NCBI RefSeq assembly: GCF_001522545.3
Contig: NC_031771.1
Span: 25,112,847-25,176,846, forward strand
DNA length: 64,000 nucleotides
DNA from: Parus major
Taxonomy: Eukaryota > Chordata > Aves > Passeriformes > Paridae
Direction of reading: 5' to 3'
In this document: one piece after another, positions 13,001-26,400 of the stretch
Layout: every line of letters starts with the position of its first letter
Numbering within the stretch: position 1 is the first letter of the stretch
The notes under the pieces: generated by a model
Seen by the model: the letters and a program-made list of their open reading frames with translations, nothing else
The model's database searches: none
What the model was told of the DNA's origin: nothing
Made by a program: the position numbers and the translations under genes

Positions 13001-16000
13001 CTCTACTGCTGGCCTGTGCCAAAACGGCAGTAGAAGCAGCCTTTGTAATGCAGATTAATTCCACATTTCTTCCTTCCATCAAACATTTAGACTATCGTTC
13101 TTGATTAGATCAGCAGTTTAAAGGTAAATTCACCCTAACAACCACAACTCCCCTCCCTTTCCAATTAAAACAAGGTAGGAGATTGGCGAAATAGACACAA
13201 TAAGATTAAGTCATGTTCAAGGGAGGGGTTGTCCTTTTGTTACAAAGAAATGGTTTTGGTTTTAAATGACTCCTTACAATTAAAAAATATGTGGCCAAAG
13301 GTCCTGGAATATTCAGTCATATCTTCTTCCCATTACCTGAAATTTCATATCTGTAAAGTTACCTGCAACATTAGGAATGTGAAACAGGCTTTCTCTTGTG
13401 GCCTTTTTTACATACGGCACAGCAACAAAACATACTAGATTTAAGTATAATGAACACAACTAATTTAAAATGTATTATTGCCACTTGAGAATTAAATGGA
13501 TTGTACAGGCTGTTCTGTAAAATACTATTCCCCAAAGGATTTGTATTGTAATCTTACAAGCTGGTTCATTATATGCAAACAAGCCATCAAAAAAACCTCT
13601 CCAAAAGACACTTACAGAATAAGCCCCAATCTAGCAAAAGCTCAAGCAGGCACTTAACTCTATGCAAACGAACAGGCAGCCTGACATCAGTATACAAGTT
13701 TAAGACCATCTTGTTAAGGAAAGTTCCCAGTCTGACCTTCCAGGAGACTCTGGCAGCCACACTCCCAAGGCCAGACTGCTGGGACCGAAGCCCCTTCACG
13801 GCGGTGGCTCCAGTGACCCAACAGGTGCCCCACTTGACTCCCTGCACACCCCACTCACACACTGTCAGACCAGGCTTCCTTCCCAGTTTGACCCCAGCTT
13901 TCCCATAGCACTCTCAGACATCTCTTTCCATAAAGCCATTTACTCATGGCACAGTAACACACAAACACCTGGAGCTGGTGCCTCTGAAGAGGACCCAAGA
14001 GTGGGACCCCTGCACTTTTTTACCCTCACAATCTACCTGCACACAAGTAGTGCTCCTCCTCCCCAGTCTTCTGCTCCTGCTGTTAAGCCTCTCCATGTCC
14101 ATCTAGCTTGCTGGCATTCCCAGTCTTCATCTGCTTTGTTGTCCAAAAGGTTGGCTGTTCATGGCTCCTGCTGTGTCTGCCAGTGTCCACTCACCTGGCT
14201 GCCACCACTGCTACAGGTTTGGCAATTCACTCTCGGTACTCTCACTCTGAGCAAAACCTGACCTTGAACTGCAGCTTACACACTGAGCCACCTGCACCAA
14301 AGGTACTCCTCAAAAATCTCTTGATAAAGCCTTTTTTTTATAATGCCATTAGAAGTACCATCTGCTTGAAACAAATCTGCTTCCACTAAACTTCCAGCAC
14401 AGTGGCAAGCAAGAAAGACCCCCTCTCACAACAAACAAAATAAAATAAAATAAAATAAATAATAAAAAAAAAACCCAACCACAAACCAAACCAAAACCAA
14501 AACTAGACACAGAACATTGTGACTGACTAAAGCAGAAGTTTTAGTTATATAGCCCTTCAGGTAATTTTCAAGGATGTTTTCTAGAAATTTCTTCTAACAA
14601 GCAAAATAGAGAAAAAAGAAAGAGAACAATGCTGCACTGTCTTGCACATAGTACAGCTCCAGAATCAGCAGGTAAATCAAGTCAAAACTTGGTCTAAAAG
14701 GTCTAACGAGCAGAAACGAGCCCAGGTAGATCTGTCCCTGACACAAAGAGTCCTTTCTGCCCATGCAGCAGAGGAACAGATTGTCCTGAACACCTCCAGC
14801 CAGCCACTCCTGGGCAGCAGATATGCTCTTGCAATGCAGCCCCCTTCCCTGCTCCTGGCCACGTGCTCTGGTATTTGCATTAGTAAGGCAATTAAGTTCA
14901 CTGACCAGCAGAAAACCAACCTGGGGAAGAGGAAAGGAGTATTTTTACTCCTTTACTCCATTTTAGTGAACTGAATCAACTAGTCCCAGGATACAGGTAG
15001 AAAACTGAGACTACCTTTCTCCAGCAGCAGCACATTTATCCTGTGAAACTCCACTCTGTACAGTCAGTGTTTCAGAAAGCTGTATGGCTCTAACACAGCA
15101 GAATCAAATTAACTGCAAAGAGGCATTTTCCCCCACAAAAAAGTCTGATGAAGAACGAAAAGCAAGAGAGAAAGAAAAGTATCTATCCAAAATTATTTAA
15201 CATATTAGCAATCAGGAAACCAAAGAAACAAACAATTCCAACTTTCTTCTTTAATATTCTGAACCCATAAAAATAATAACATAAAATAGGAAGAAAATGA
15301 TGGATGCATCATTCATTTTTCCCAACAAATAGGTTTCTTTAGTTTTAAATTAAAACTACAATCCAAAGCTATTTTAGTATCATTCAGACAGCTTTTACTA
15401 AATTCAATACTGTTATGTAAACAGTCTGCAAATACTTTTGACTATAAAATTGCTGTGGGTGCTTTTTCAAGGCTTTTTTGGGTTGAGGGTTGTTTGGGGG
15501 CATTTTTTGTGCATTCTGGTTTTGTTTGTGTTCTTTAAGGCAATTTATTACACATTAGTATTGGCAGAAACTTTTAGCCTGGTGTACAAAATATACCTGC
15601 CAGGAGATTATTCCTTCTTTTAATACTCTGGCTTTAACACTGTCCTCCACAAAATCAGTGTTACTGGAAACAAGGCACATTCCTAAATCATTCTACTAAC
15701 ATATTTGCAAGTTTTTTATCAAGCAAGAAGTGCCTGAAAGAACTTAACTATGTAGTTATGTAGTAGCTAAGAAAGATCTAAAAGGGTAAACTAAAACACT
15801 GAAATCATAATCACTCATTCCAGCTTAATTAAAGTAATGAAAAGAACCAGAAACCCTGACTGCACCACTGTCTTCAAAGGAGAAAAAGGGGATCTGGATA
15901 TGCTTGTTTTTTTAAAAAAAGTTTAATACAGTTCATCAGTAAAATGGTCAAATGCAGTGATAACAGAGTACTTCCTCAGTAAACATGCTTTCAAGGCTAG

Positions 16001-18581
16001 CTCCTGTATAACTCAAGCACTTTCAGAAATCAGAAAAGGGAACCTAATGGCATCCACAAACAAAAGCAGAGATGAATTTAAAGTTGAGAAAAATGTAAAC
16101 TAGACAGGAATCAAAGCACTGGCTCATATTTGGCCATGAGATCCCTACATGATTCATTTGGCTTTTTCCTACTATTTTGCCATTTTTACCTGGTCTCTTT
16201 CCTGTTGTCTCCTACAAAACACACAAAGAAAATGAACTGTAGGATAAACGACACCATTTTCCTAACACCTCTCACAATAAACTTCGTTTACTTCTTTAGA
16301 AAAAAATATTTAGATAGGACTGAGTTTTAAACTGATGGTATCCTCTGAACAACAGCACACAGCTATTCTTAGGAGAACAGTATGTCTTAAAGTACTAAAA
16401 TTCCCAGCAGACACTCCCAGCCCCAACAAAGCAGACACTAAAGTGAGCTGACGAACACAAACTCCTGCGCACTTAAGATCAAGCCCAGCCCCGAGGCCTC
16501 CGGAGTGCCCACCCCTTCCAGACAGCTGCAGACAACTGAACTGAAACTTCCAAACCCTTCATGCCACTGCTGTGATAAAACATCACTTTAAGGGAGAAAT
16601 TCCCCAGTGTCTTGCTCAGCCAGTGTAGTCTACAATAAAGGGGAACCAAGTCAGATGAGCACACTAGAAGATGGCTAGCAAGTGAGCCCTCTCCACAGAA
16701 AAGCCCTGACATGATGGAAGTAAAAGCTCCTAAGGAGCAGAAAGGAAGCTCTGAACTGCCCTCTCACTTCCACAGAAGGGATCAGGAGGCAAAGTAACTG
16801 TACCCCATGGCCCAGAGAGGTGAGAGGCTATGATAACCCCTCATCAAAAGGAGCTTTGCTTCTTCAGAACTCTCCATGTGAGAGGGTGGTGAGGCTCTCT
16901 GATAAAAAGTAAGATACTTCCTAAGTCACCCGTGGTCCCAGCGCACAGGACAGCAGTAACACTGCAGTCCTCTGATTCCACTTGGTATACACCAGGGAAA
17001 AAAGGGGCCTCTCACACTGTCCCTTCCAATTACAAACCAAGGTTAGGAGAAGTCAGGAAATCAGGCCAGACTCCCTCGAAGGCTTCCTACAGGGCAACAG
17101 AAGTATGTGTCTACTTCTGGCTGCTGCTGTGACGCAGGCCCTAGAAAAAATGAAGCCTCTGAGCATTAAAAGGAATTAATTCAATGTTCAACTCTTATTC
17201 TGACTTTGTGGATGCTGGAGGACTCCTCCGCATGTACATATCATCTCTTTCTTCTGTGTAATTACACTGTAGTCAAGTTTCAACTGAGTCTAAAGGTTTC
17301 CAGTTTCAAAACTACCTATGGGATTCAGGCACCTTTGGTCAACCTGTTTGTTTTGGTTTTAGACTACATCAGGTTTCAGTGTTGCGGACTCTGACAATTA
17401 TCACAGATACGTTTTGTCATGCCCTCTTAAAAAAACTGGCTTAAAATTACTGAACAGGATGCCCTTCATCTCCTCTTGGGCACTTAACATGTCCTCTAGG
17501 ACTGTAGACTGGAGCTCAAACAAAATTCCTCCACTAGGCTATAACCTGGTAGCACCAAGAGAAGAGAGCACAAAACTTCATCAGAATACAACAAACTTTG
17601 CAGGAAGACTCTGCTTGCTTCATTCATCACAGATTCAGTAGTCTTTCTGCACTTCAGTCAAAGAAAGATGAAAAACTTACCTGTGTGAGTTCGAATATGT
17701 TGAATATAATTGTTCTTCCGGTCTGAAAAATAGGAGCACTCTGAGCAGGTATACACTTTCCTGGGAAAATGGTTTCTTAGGTGTTTTTTCCAGTGATATT
17801 CACTGACAGTAGTGTAAGTGCATATGGTACACTTGTAGACTCTCTCATTTTCCCCTGCTTTGTTGTGGTGCTTCAAGTGAGCCAGATAGTGATCATATCT
17901 GTTAGTGTTATAGCCACAGCGATCACAACGGATTGGGCCCTTAGAGAAATCCACCTCTTCTGCAGTGCACGAATCAGACTCCTTCACCTGTGCTTGCTTT
18001 TCTGCATTTTCTTCCACAAAGAATTTCTTAGCACTGTGAACCCTGATATGATGCACAAACTCCTCTTCAGACTCTGCCTCATACTGGCAAGGCTTACAAC
18101 GAAATGGTTTACTCTTCAAGCTCTTACACTTGTCCTCTGTGCTTTCTGGAGTACCCGGTGCTTCCAATGAGACATCTTTGTCCACACCGGGAGTCTTAGC
18201 AGGGGAACATGTAGCTGGACCTTGAGTTTCCACACTAGGAACCTCAAGGGAGCTTAATTCCACATTTTCAGGTGCCTCACGGTCACTCTCTGCAGCCTGG
18301 GTATCTTCTATACCCTCTCCATCACTATCTGAGAAGTTGCTGTCTCCCACCGTTGTCAGTTCTGCCATTTGTCTCTCTTCTCCAACCAGGTAATCACAGC
18401 AGTTGCCACTAACTTCTCCCGTCAAGGCCACATTTGCCAACATAATAAGCTGAGGAGCTGCCAGCTCAGCTTTAGAAAGGTCCTGTAAGTCATACATGTC
18501 ATTGGACAATGCCATGCCAATATTAGAACTGCCCGGAAAGAGGCTGTTCCCACCAGACTGTCCCAGCACTTGAGTTGCCAT
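7042..18581 (-). CDS. REST: REST (RE1-silencing transcription factor, NRSF), three coding exons
   Basis: Coding exons on the minus strand: 18581-17681 (first coding exon, ATG at 18579-18581), 11832-11749 and 8741-7042 with the stop. They splice with GT-AG sites to 2685 bases, 894 aa. The protein is a nuclear repressor that binds RE1 elements of neuronal genes. It recruits Sin3/HDAC through the N-terminus and CoREST through the C-terminus. The N-terminal [18 protein letters not shown] block (about 27-44) is diagnostic. Eight C2H2 fingers form the DNA-binding region: about 159-182, 217-239, 249-271, 278-299, 305-327, 333-355, 363-385 and 391-414. A lysine- and acid-rich region follows, and a ninth finger lies at about 857-879, 16 residues from the end. 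The exon starting at 18591 has a 10-base leader before the ATG, and the upstream untranslated exon(s) must lie in or near the gap at 18922. The protein is about 200 aa shorter than human REST (1097 aa), mainly between fingers 8 and 9. Identification is very secure. Confidence 0.97.
8742..11748 (-). other. REST: REST intron between the one-finger exon and the last coding exon
   Basis: Donor CAG|GTTGGT next to 11749 and acceptor TTAG| next to 8741, preceded by a CCTTCC-type pyrimidine tract. In mammals this intron contains the neuron-specific SRRM4-dependent alternative exon that gives REST4. I could not identify an avian counterpart by eye. Apart from a CR1 remnant at 11645-11703 I see no other feature. 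Confidence 0.8.
11645..11703 (+). mobile_element. CR1 LINE 3'-end remnant, antisense to REST
   Basis: The sequence ...GATGACCTCCAGAGGTCCC... followed by a degraded TGCTGTGGTATCATGA tail matches the well-known CR1 3' terminus (gatgacctccagaggtccc, then ccattctgtgattctatga). Only about 60 bases are clear. The element may extend left to about 11550 in a diverged form. It lies 45 bases past the donor of REST exon 11832-11749. Confidence 0.65.
12735..12763. repeat. (AGAGG)n-type purine tandem repeat
   Basis: Several copies of a 7-base AGAGGAG-type unit in tandem, all purine on the plus strand, inside a REST intron. Confidence 0.85.
14437..14474. repeat. (AAAAT)n simple repeat followed by a poly-A run
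   Basis: Tandem AAAAT units passing into a homopolymer A run, inside a REST intron. It could be the degraded tail of a retroelement, but no body is recognisable next to it. Confidence 0.85.
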
Positions 18582-18689
18582 GGCAGTAATTCTGTTGGAA
18601 GAGAAAAGGAACACCTGTAAGCACCCAAGTGTGGAAAAGCCTCCTGTGCTGTGTACTCTCCAAGCAGCCCTCCAGGGAACATCAAAAAA

Positions 18690-20035
18690 ACTAAAGCTCC
18701 TTGCTGAGATGCTGGGGCAGCGGGAAACAGAACCCGGAGCTGGGGGGGTCTCGTTCCTCGCCCGAAGGGGCGGTTGGGCTCTTCCCTAGGTGTGGTTCAG
18801 GATCCCACCGTGTGGAGGACGGGTGGGAGGCGCTGACAACGGGGTCCCAGGGCCCAGGCGGGGCTCAGGACAGGCGACTGACCCCGGGCTCGGCCCCGCG
18901 GCTCCCGCCACGCCACACACCNNNNNNNNNNNNNNNNNNNNNNNNNNNNNNNNNNNNNNNNNNNNNNNNNNNNNNNNNNNNNNNNNNNNNNNNNNNNNNN
19001 NNNNNNNNNNNNNNNNNNNNNNNNNNNNNNNNNNNNNNNNNNNNNNNNNNNNNNNNNNNNNNNNNNNNNNNNNNNNNNNNNNNNNNNNNNNNNNNNNNNN
19101 NNNNNNNNNNNNNNNNNNNNNNNNNNNNNNNNNNNNNNNNNNNNNNNNNNNNNNNNNNNNNNNNNNNNNNNNNNNNNNNNNNNNNNNNNNNNNNNNNNNN
19201 NNNNNNNNNNNNNNNNNNNNNNNNNNNNNNNNNNNNNNNNNNNNNNNNNNNNNNNNNNNNNNNNNNNNNNNNNNNNNNNNNNNNNNNNNNNNNNNNNNNN
19301 NNNNNNNNNNNNNNNNNNNNNNNNNNNNNNNNNNNNNNNNNNNNNNNNNNNNNNNNNNNNNNNNNNNNNNNNNNNNNNNNNNNNNNNNNNNNNNNNNNNN
19401 NNNNNNNNNNNNNNNNNNNNNNNNNNNNNNNNNNNNNNNNNNNNNNNNNNNNNNNNNNNNNNNNNNNNNNNNNNNNNNNNNNNNNNNNNNNNNNNNNNNN
19501 NNNNNNNNNNNNNNNNNNNNNNNNNNNNNNNNNNNNNNNNNNNNNNNNNNNNNNNNNNNNNNNNNNNNNNNNNNNNNNNNNNNNNNNNNNNNNNNNNNNN
19601 NNNNNNNNNNNNNNNNNNNNNNNNNNNNNNNNNNNNNNNNNNNNNNNNNNNNNNNNNNNNNNNNNNNNNNNNNNNNNNNNNNNNNNNNNNNNNNNNNNNN
19701 NNNNNNNNNNNNNNNNNNNNNNNNNNNNNNNNNNNNNNNNNNNNNNNNNNNNNNNNNNNNNNNNNNNNNNNNNNNNNNNNNNNNNNNNNNNNNNNNNNNN
19801 NNNNNNNNNNNNNNNNNNNNNNNNNNNNNNNNNNNNNNNNNNNNNNNNNNNNNNNNNNNNNNNNNNNNNNNNNNNNNNNNNNNNNNNNNNNNNNNNNNNN
19901 NNNNNNNNNNNNNNNAGGGGCAGCCGCCCCAGGACAGGCTCCGTGCCCAGGGGTAGAGCTGGGGGCCGCGGGGTTTGTCCGTGCCCGGCCCCGCTGCCGT
20001 GAGCTCCTTTGTCCCGTTCAGGGATGATAACGCTG
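18690..20035 (-). promoter_or_regulatory. REST: GC-rich REST 5' region, largely hidden by an assembly gap
   Basis: Sequence on both sides of the gap (18700-18921 and 19916-20000) is strongly GC-rich and CpG-containing, unlike the AT-rich flanks. It sits upstream of the first coding exon of REST, where the untranslated exon(s) and promoter are expected. The transcription start and exon 1 cannot be read because they probably fall in the missing bases. Confidence 0.6.
18922..19915. other. Assembly gap (994 N)
   Basis: A run of N in the middle of a GC-rich island. Long open frames that cross it are artefacts. Confidence 1.
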
Positions 20036-20487
20036 ATCTGACCAGCTTCGAGGCGGTGCCCAGGGCATCGCCTTCACGAGGCGAGTCCAGAGAAGGGCAG
20101 CGATGCTGGTGAAGGGTTTGGAGTACAAGTCTAATGAGGAGCAGCTGAGAGAACTGGTGGAAAGAAGGATCGGAGTGACCTTACCACTCTACAAGCAGCT
20201 GAAAGGAGGTTGTAACCAGATGGGGGCCAGTTTCTTCCCCCTGGCAACTAGCTAGGAGAGAAGAGTCTTAAACTGCACCAGGGGAGGTTTAGCTTAGGTA
20301 TTAGTTACGGAAAGCGTGGTTAAACATTGGAATGGGCTGCCCCGGGAGGTGGTCATCGTCTCTAGAGGTGCTTAAGGAAAGACTGGACGTGGTGCCCCTT
20401 GCCATGGTCTAGCTGACGTGGTGTTCTGTCAAAGGTTGGATTCAATGGCCCCAGAGGTCTTTTCCAACCTAACTGATTCTGTGATTC
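20036..20487 (+). mobile_element. CR1 LINE 3' fragment
   Basis: The segment follows the CR1 3' region in order: a diverged open-frame end (AGAGAACTGGTGG...), CAGGGGAGGTTTAGCTTAGG, ATTGGAATGGGCTGCCCCG, GGAGGTGG, AAAGACTGGACG, then GGTTGGATTCAATGG and the tail TGATTCTGTGATTC. It has internal deletions and is 5'-truncated, so it is not mobile. It lies about 120 bases beyond the GC-rich REST promoter gap, pointing away from REST. Confidence 0.85.
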
Positions 20488-23400
20488 ACCCTGCTCCATC
20501 ATGGCATGGTCTAGGCCACTAAACTACTCAAATTGCTCTCAAAACATTGCTCTCCAAAATGTTTTTGGACTCGAAACCTCCATAGTTTGTCCTCATTGTT
20601 CCAAAACTAGGGAAAAACCCCGGAAGTTGCTTTGGCAAAGCCCAGCTGTGCGCTCATTGGCTGCAACAGGGAGCTCAATAGCAGCATCCAGTCCTGCTTA
20701 GGTGACAATCCCAATCCTAAATGAGGAAGCCAAATTTCTTAGTGGCTCTTTCTTCTCTTGGACACTCTCGTGGCTCTTCACCATGAATATCTGAAAAATT
20801 TCCTTGGCCCTGAAATTCCTCAGGTTGAGCTGATTTATACATCTCAAAACATTCCGTAGGAGCTGAGTAGCTGTTGAGCTGACATCACTGGGAATGTGCA
20901 AAAATCCCTCTCTCCGTATCATCTGGCCAACCTCAAAGTGAGCTGTGCTGCACCGCCTGGAAGTGGGTGCAGAGACAGGGTAGCAAAAGCAGAAACGCCT
21001 CTGAAACTAGGGAAAGAAATGGGTTTTTTACTAGGTACAAAAACAACTGGAGAATGAAAACTACATTGGGAGTTGTTGGAGTAAAGATACTTTGTTAGAT
21101 ATTTAAACTGAGAATCTAAAAAGTATCCCTGATCTGTTCCTGTGAGTAACAGCCTTCCAGGCCTGCACAGCACAGATGTGGTGTGTGTCCTGGCCAATCT
21201 TACCCCCTGGCCCTACCTTACTTATTTCTCTTTCCCACGGGCAAGCTCCTTTCTCCAGCCTCCATATCTGTCTGTCTGTCATTTTCATCATCCAGAAGAG
21301 AAACCCTGTAATACACATATGTTGTATTATGAATTTCTATATGCATTTTATGTATTATGCTATGGATTTATTTGAGAGAGGTTGCCCTAAAACCTTAGCC
21401 CGAGGTCCCTTGCCTAGACACCACATCCTTGCAAACTCCATGTGTCTTTCCTCCCTCTTCGCTGCTCTCAGGATGCACATAGTTTGGAGCAGGGTGCTTG
21501 GACCACAGCTGTGCTCTGGTATTAATGCTGGCCACAGCTTTGAGCAGCTACCCTGGCAGAGGAGCTTGAGCAAATGGGGGGACAGACTCACATCAAAGTT
21601 TTGTCTTTACAATATACATGGATGCTACTGGCTCAGACTACTTGGCTCCAAAAGATCTAACCCAACCTCAGTCCAATTTCTGTAAGTAATTTTGACATTG
21701 CCAGTGCCTACACCTCTTCCTGCAGAACTTGCCTTATTTGCAGACAGCTCTTTCTTTGCTCAACACTCTCCTTATGCCAGGCAAACACAAAAGATGTGTT
21801 CCCCAGTGAAAAGCTCCTTTGAGCTCTATGTCAAGTCTGAGCCATTCCCAAACCCCCTTAATTCTAGGGCTGCCCCATCAAATTTATAGGTTAACACTCA
21901 AGTTGCACCACTCCTAAGCTATGCCAGAAGTCAAGTGCAGTTAGTTCTTCAGTGCTTTCCAAAAAAATCCCACATGTGTATCCCGAGAAATCTTAGCAGC
22001 ACACGGAAGTGGCTACACCAATTATTTCGTGGTCAGGATGCTTTCGAGCAGCTTGAATGTAGATAGTCCTGCAGTGAATATGTATCATGAAAGAAATGTT
22101 CCACATCAAAGCCTGTAATGTCTGCAAAAAATGCAATCATAAATAAAAACTTGTGCCATAACAAGAAACTTGACATTAACAGTCAGATGGATTGTTTCCA
22201 TCCTGCATCAGCTGGAGAGCAAGGAGCTGAAACTGTGTTTCTAATAGAAAGCATACTTCAATATTAACATCCATCTGTTATAAAAATAAAGGCACTGCAT
22301 TCAGAATTGTTAAAGCATTTTAGATGACTTGAGGTTCCTATGGGAGCTTTGGTTCTTTCCTTTGCGTATAATTTCACGACTGGATTTGACATAAGTGCCC
22401 TTTTAGGTTCATTGCCTAGAAGCAGGTTTTTTGCACTGTCTGGTTTTCCTCATTTTTTTTCTAGTGACCACATTGCTTAGGCTTCTCTGAAAGCACCACT
22501 ATTAATGTTATCTTAATAGTATTTTAATGTTTATCACTTCACCAGAGATCTCTTTCACCTTTCAGAAACCAGTCTGACCAGATTTCTCAACTTCTGTACT
22601 CTGCAAGTATGCCAATGTTCTGTAACTGTCTATGTTAATGTTGTAAAATGTGTTCTAAAAAAAACTAAATATTAAATGCTTCACTGCCAGGAGTAGATCC
22701 TACAAGCATTTGCTTTAACAATACAAACAGTATTCCGAGCCTCACACCATATATACACTTTGCAGTATTGTGCTCTGAGAGGAATCTCTTTTGGTGCTAA
22801 TGGAGAAAAAGTATTGCTGTCTGGGTTAAAAATGGTCTCCATTTGGTTTGTTTTGCCTTGTTCACTACATATGAGACACATCACGTCTGAAGGTCAGAAT
22901 GGGCCAAAATTTCAAGCTCTATGCACATCACTTACATCTCAGAAATTCTTGTCTTAATCTTTTTGAACAAGCTCGTTCTACAGCTTTCAGTAGACACAGG
23001 TATCATGATGAGAGGACTCCAATAAATTATTTTTTAAAGAGACAGTAAAATTCTCTGACTCATAGCCAGTGTGGCAGCTCCTCCCTCCTCCCAGCATGAA
23101 GGTTTCCACATCTGTGTGGTGAACAGGATCAGTAGAACAACACATACTAAAACTACTTCTCCAAAAAGCTCCCTGTCAGTGACCAGCACTGGTTTGTCCT
23201 ACCTTACAAGGTCACTGGAAATGCCATGTTCTCACTTCTGCCTAGAAGTGGTTGTAATGGGGGTCAGTTTGAGGGAGTACAAGTTTCCAGAAGGTTATCC
23301 ACACTTAGCTACTTGTGCTTTGCTCTTCCAGAAAAGCACACAGAATAGATTGTGGTTTTGCTGCCTTCTTGGACAGCAGTTGATACTCTGAAGGGGCAAA

Positions 23401-26400
23401 CTTCAGCAAAACCATCATTTTTTACAGTACAAAATATCATGTGCAAACAAGAGTGAGACCCTTCAAAAAGGTATTTATTGTTAAAAAAGTTACCTTTTTT
23501 ACTCACCGGCTATTTTTTTGCCAGCAATCAGGCTTAATATTTGTACCTGTTTTAACACAATTTTTTTTGTGTTTTCAAATTAACAAATTTGAAAAGACAA
23601 ACCTTTTGTCTTTTCAAAACATCTATAGATTCTAACATATGACTGTTTCCAACTGCTGTGGCTAGGATTTTTCGAAGCAGTAAACCCAATGTTCAGGCTG
23701 CCATTGCCAGACCTAATCCACCACAGCCATCTGACTCAAATCATGAACCTGGCACAAAACACATCCTGTCAAGTCCTGTTTGTTTCAAGATGCTCTGAAC
23801 ATCAGGTTAATTTTGTGCCATCAGCTCCCATTTATGTGGTTGGTACCACATGATTTCAGTCCAGGGAAGGGAGAGGCAGTAGGTGCCAAGTGCTGTGGAA
23901 AACGTGATCTCAAGTTTGCAGCTGAAAGCTGTGCAGCTGGGTGTCAGGGCTAGGCACACAGCACCCAATCCTCTGCAGCAATTCCTGGCTTCTAAAACTA
24001 AAGTTGTCTGAGTAACTGTTTGGAAAGGGAGGGTAATGTTGCGCCTGGAATTACAGTGCCACAGCTTAAACAGAGGTCCAGCTGCAACAACTCATAAAAC
24101 TTTTTAAAAGCCTTTCTTGTATGGCAACACTGGTGTGACTGGATTTGGACACGTACATTTTTTGTCTTGGGTGATGACAGAATAGGGAATGGTGTGCCTG
24201 GTGTTTGACAACAGTTCCCTGGATGAACAGCTGTTTCTTAAGCAACAGCCCTCTCTGCTTTGCCACTGGCTAATTGACAACAACAGGGATTATGTGGGGA
24301 GGAGAGAAGATATAATGTACAATTGCTGGAAGAGAGGAAGAGCAAGGGAGGAAGAAGGTCCCCTTTAGAAGGAATGTGTGGTTGTGTGGTGGGGCTCAGC
24401 TGATCACAGTCCTGTCCCTTGGTTTCCCCTTTGTTCCCAGCAAGTCAAACTCCATGCTGCATGTCCTCTCTTAAGAAGTCCTGCTGGGAAGAGCCTGTTT
24501 TATTTGCCTCAGGTTCAGAAATTCCACCTAACTTTCCTAAACACCTCTGGGTTTAAGCCACAGTCTTCCTGCTCCTGCTTGTCACCAGGTTTCCTATGCC
24601 CACTGGCTTGGAAGTGTCACTCAACAAGACCCATGTGGGATGTTCACCCCTTTTTTAATTGAGCCCTTTATTCCTCTGTTTCCTCCTTTATTGAGTCTTT
24701 CCTGGAACAGCAGCCACTGCCTGTTCTACCTGCTGCAAGCATCAGCTCACCCTCTGACAACCAGGCAATATTTAATCAAGTTTGACTCTCTGGAAGAGCT
24801 GTACCTTTCCAGTACCAGGGACTGGAAAAGGGGCTCAGGACTCTACAGTAGCAAGGGGAGGGTAGGGTGCTTTAAATCATGCAATAAGACTAAAAAAAAA
24901 ACTTTAAAAACTTCCAGCATTGTCTACAGCCCAGCTCACCAACCTTTGCTATTTGCACCAGTGCAACTGCTCTGAGGGGAAAAGTTGAAAACATTGCCTA
25001 AATAAACATATAAACCTTTCCACTTTGCCTCCAGTAATTGTTCAGTCAACAGAAAAATCGTTTCACTAGCCTGAAATAATCCCTAAGAATCAGTGAAGTG
25101 TATGAGCATTTTCCCAAGCAGACTCTCTGTGCACTCACTCCCCTGCAATTGTATGGGCTTTTTCAAATACTCAACACTTGGCCATGCTGTGGCTTTCCAT
25201 GACAGGAAAGCTGAACCATGCAGGACACCCACTTATTGTCTCAAAAAAGCACCCAAAGGTGTTTCTTGCCCTTCTGTTCTCAGGGTAAGTTATGGGGTTA
25301 CAGCAGTTTCAAAAGAGGTTTCACTGGTGCAGTCATATCACTCAGTACAACACTGGCAAAAGCTTAGGTTAAGTAAGACCTAACATTTCCTTGAAATATG
25401 GAAAATGCCGTGCTCTATGCAAATAAAATGACTTTTCTATTGTCCTCATTTTTTTCTTAACAGGAAGCCAGAAAAAAACCAAACAAACGAAACAAAAGTT
25501 GTCATTAACAGCTGCCCCTCACCTTTGACACACGGGTAAGTCTCAAATCCCCATTATTAATGTTTCCCTTTTCAGGCTTTTCCTTCAAGTATCTGCAACT
25601 CATCTTAAGCTAATAAACCTCTGCCCACAAGGTAAGAAAGGAACCAGAAAATCCTCTTCCCATCCATCCTTGCAGACTGATCCTTGCCCAGTCTTTTGTC
25701 TGGGGCACCTGCAGGAAGGGGATTGTGTCTTACTGGGGCTGAAATGCTGCCCGGTATGATCCATCCTTTTCCTCTTCCAGTCTGGGCAAAGCATTTTTCA
25801 GTTGGCATTACCTTTCTGTGCTAGGAGGCTGTGCCTAGGATAAGTAGATCCTTATCCTCATAGATAATAAGAGCTGTCATACTGCCTTGGAGGACAGCTC
25901 TGCCAATCCCAGTACCCCAGCTCTGATGGAGCCCGTTAACACCTTCCACTTCTGGAATTCAAGTTCTAAGGATTTTTCAGCAAGAAGTCATGTAATGGCT
26001 CAGTATCTGATGCATTCTCTTTACATAGAATCACCCAATCCTTTCCTTCTCATCTTTAGTTTTGGCTTTTAGAATGTGCTGTGGTACAAAGTTTCATAAT
26101 CCAGATTGCCTGTGTTTCAAGCTGCATGTGATCTCTGAGCTGGCAAGTGAAAATGCATGGTTGGGCCATGCATTTGGAGGGAGGGCAAGAGAAAGACCAG
26201 CACTGCTCCAGCAGCTGAACCAATAAAGTCTTCATAAGCCACATGCAGATCATGGGATGCAGCTGCTCCAGCCTGCTGCAGCCACTGTGTACAAGAATAC
26301 CCTCCAGTGTGCCGACTGGCTCCTCCAGAGCATTCTACTTCTCTTTTTAAAGGTCTCTGCTGCTGACTGTTCCATAGCTTTAATCTATTTGTCATTCCAG

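Larger units (their letters stand above)
11833..17680 (-). other. REST: REST intron between first coding exon and the one-finger exon
   Basis: Donor CAG|GTAAGT at 17680 and acceptor TTTTGCAG at 11833. The 5.8 kb holds simple repeats (12735-12763 and 14437-14474). I see no embedded gene, tRNA or recognisable transposon with coding capacity. Confidence 0.85.

Noticed and set aside
18701..20002. Open frames of about 400 codons around 18.7-20.0 kb
   Set aside because: Most of their length is N, which never produces stop codons. The real flanks are GC-rich promoter-like DNA.
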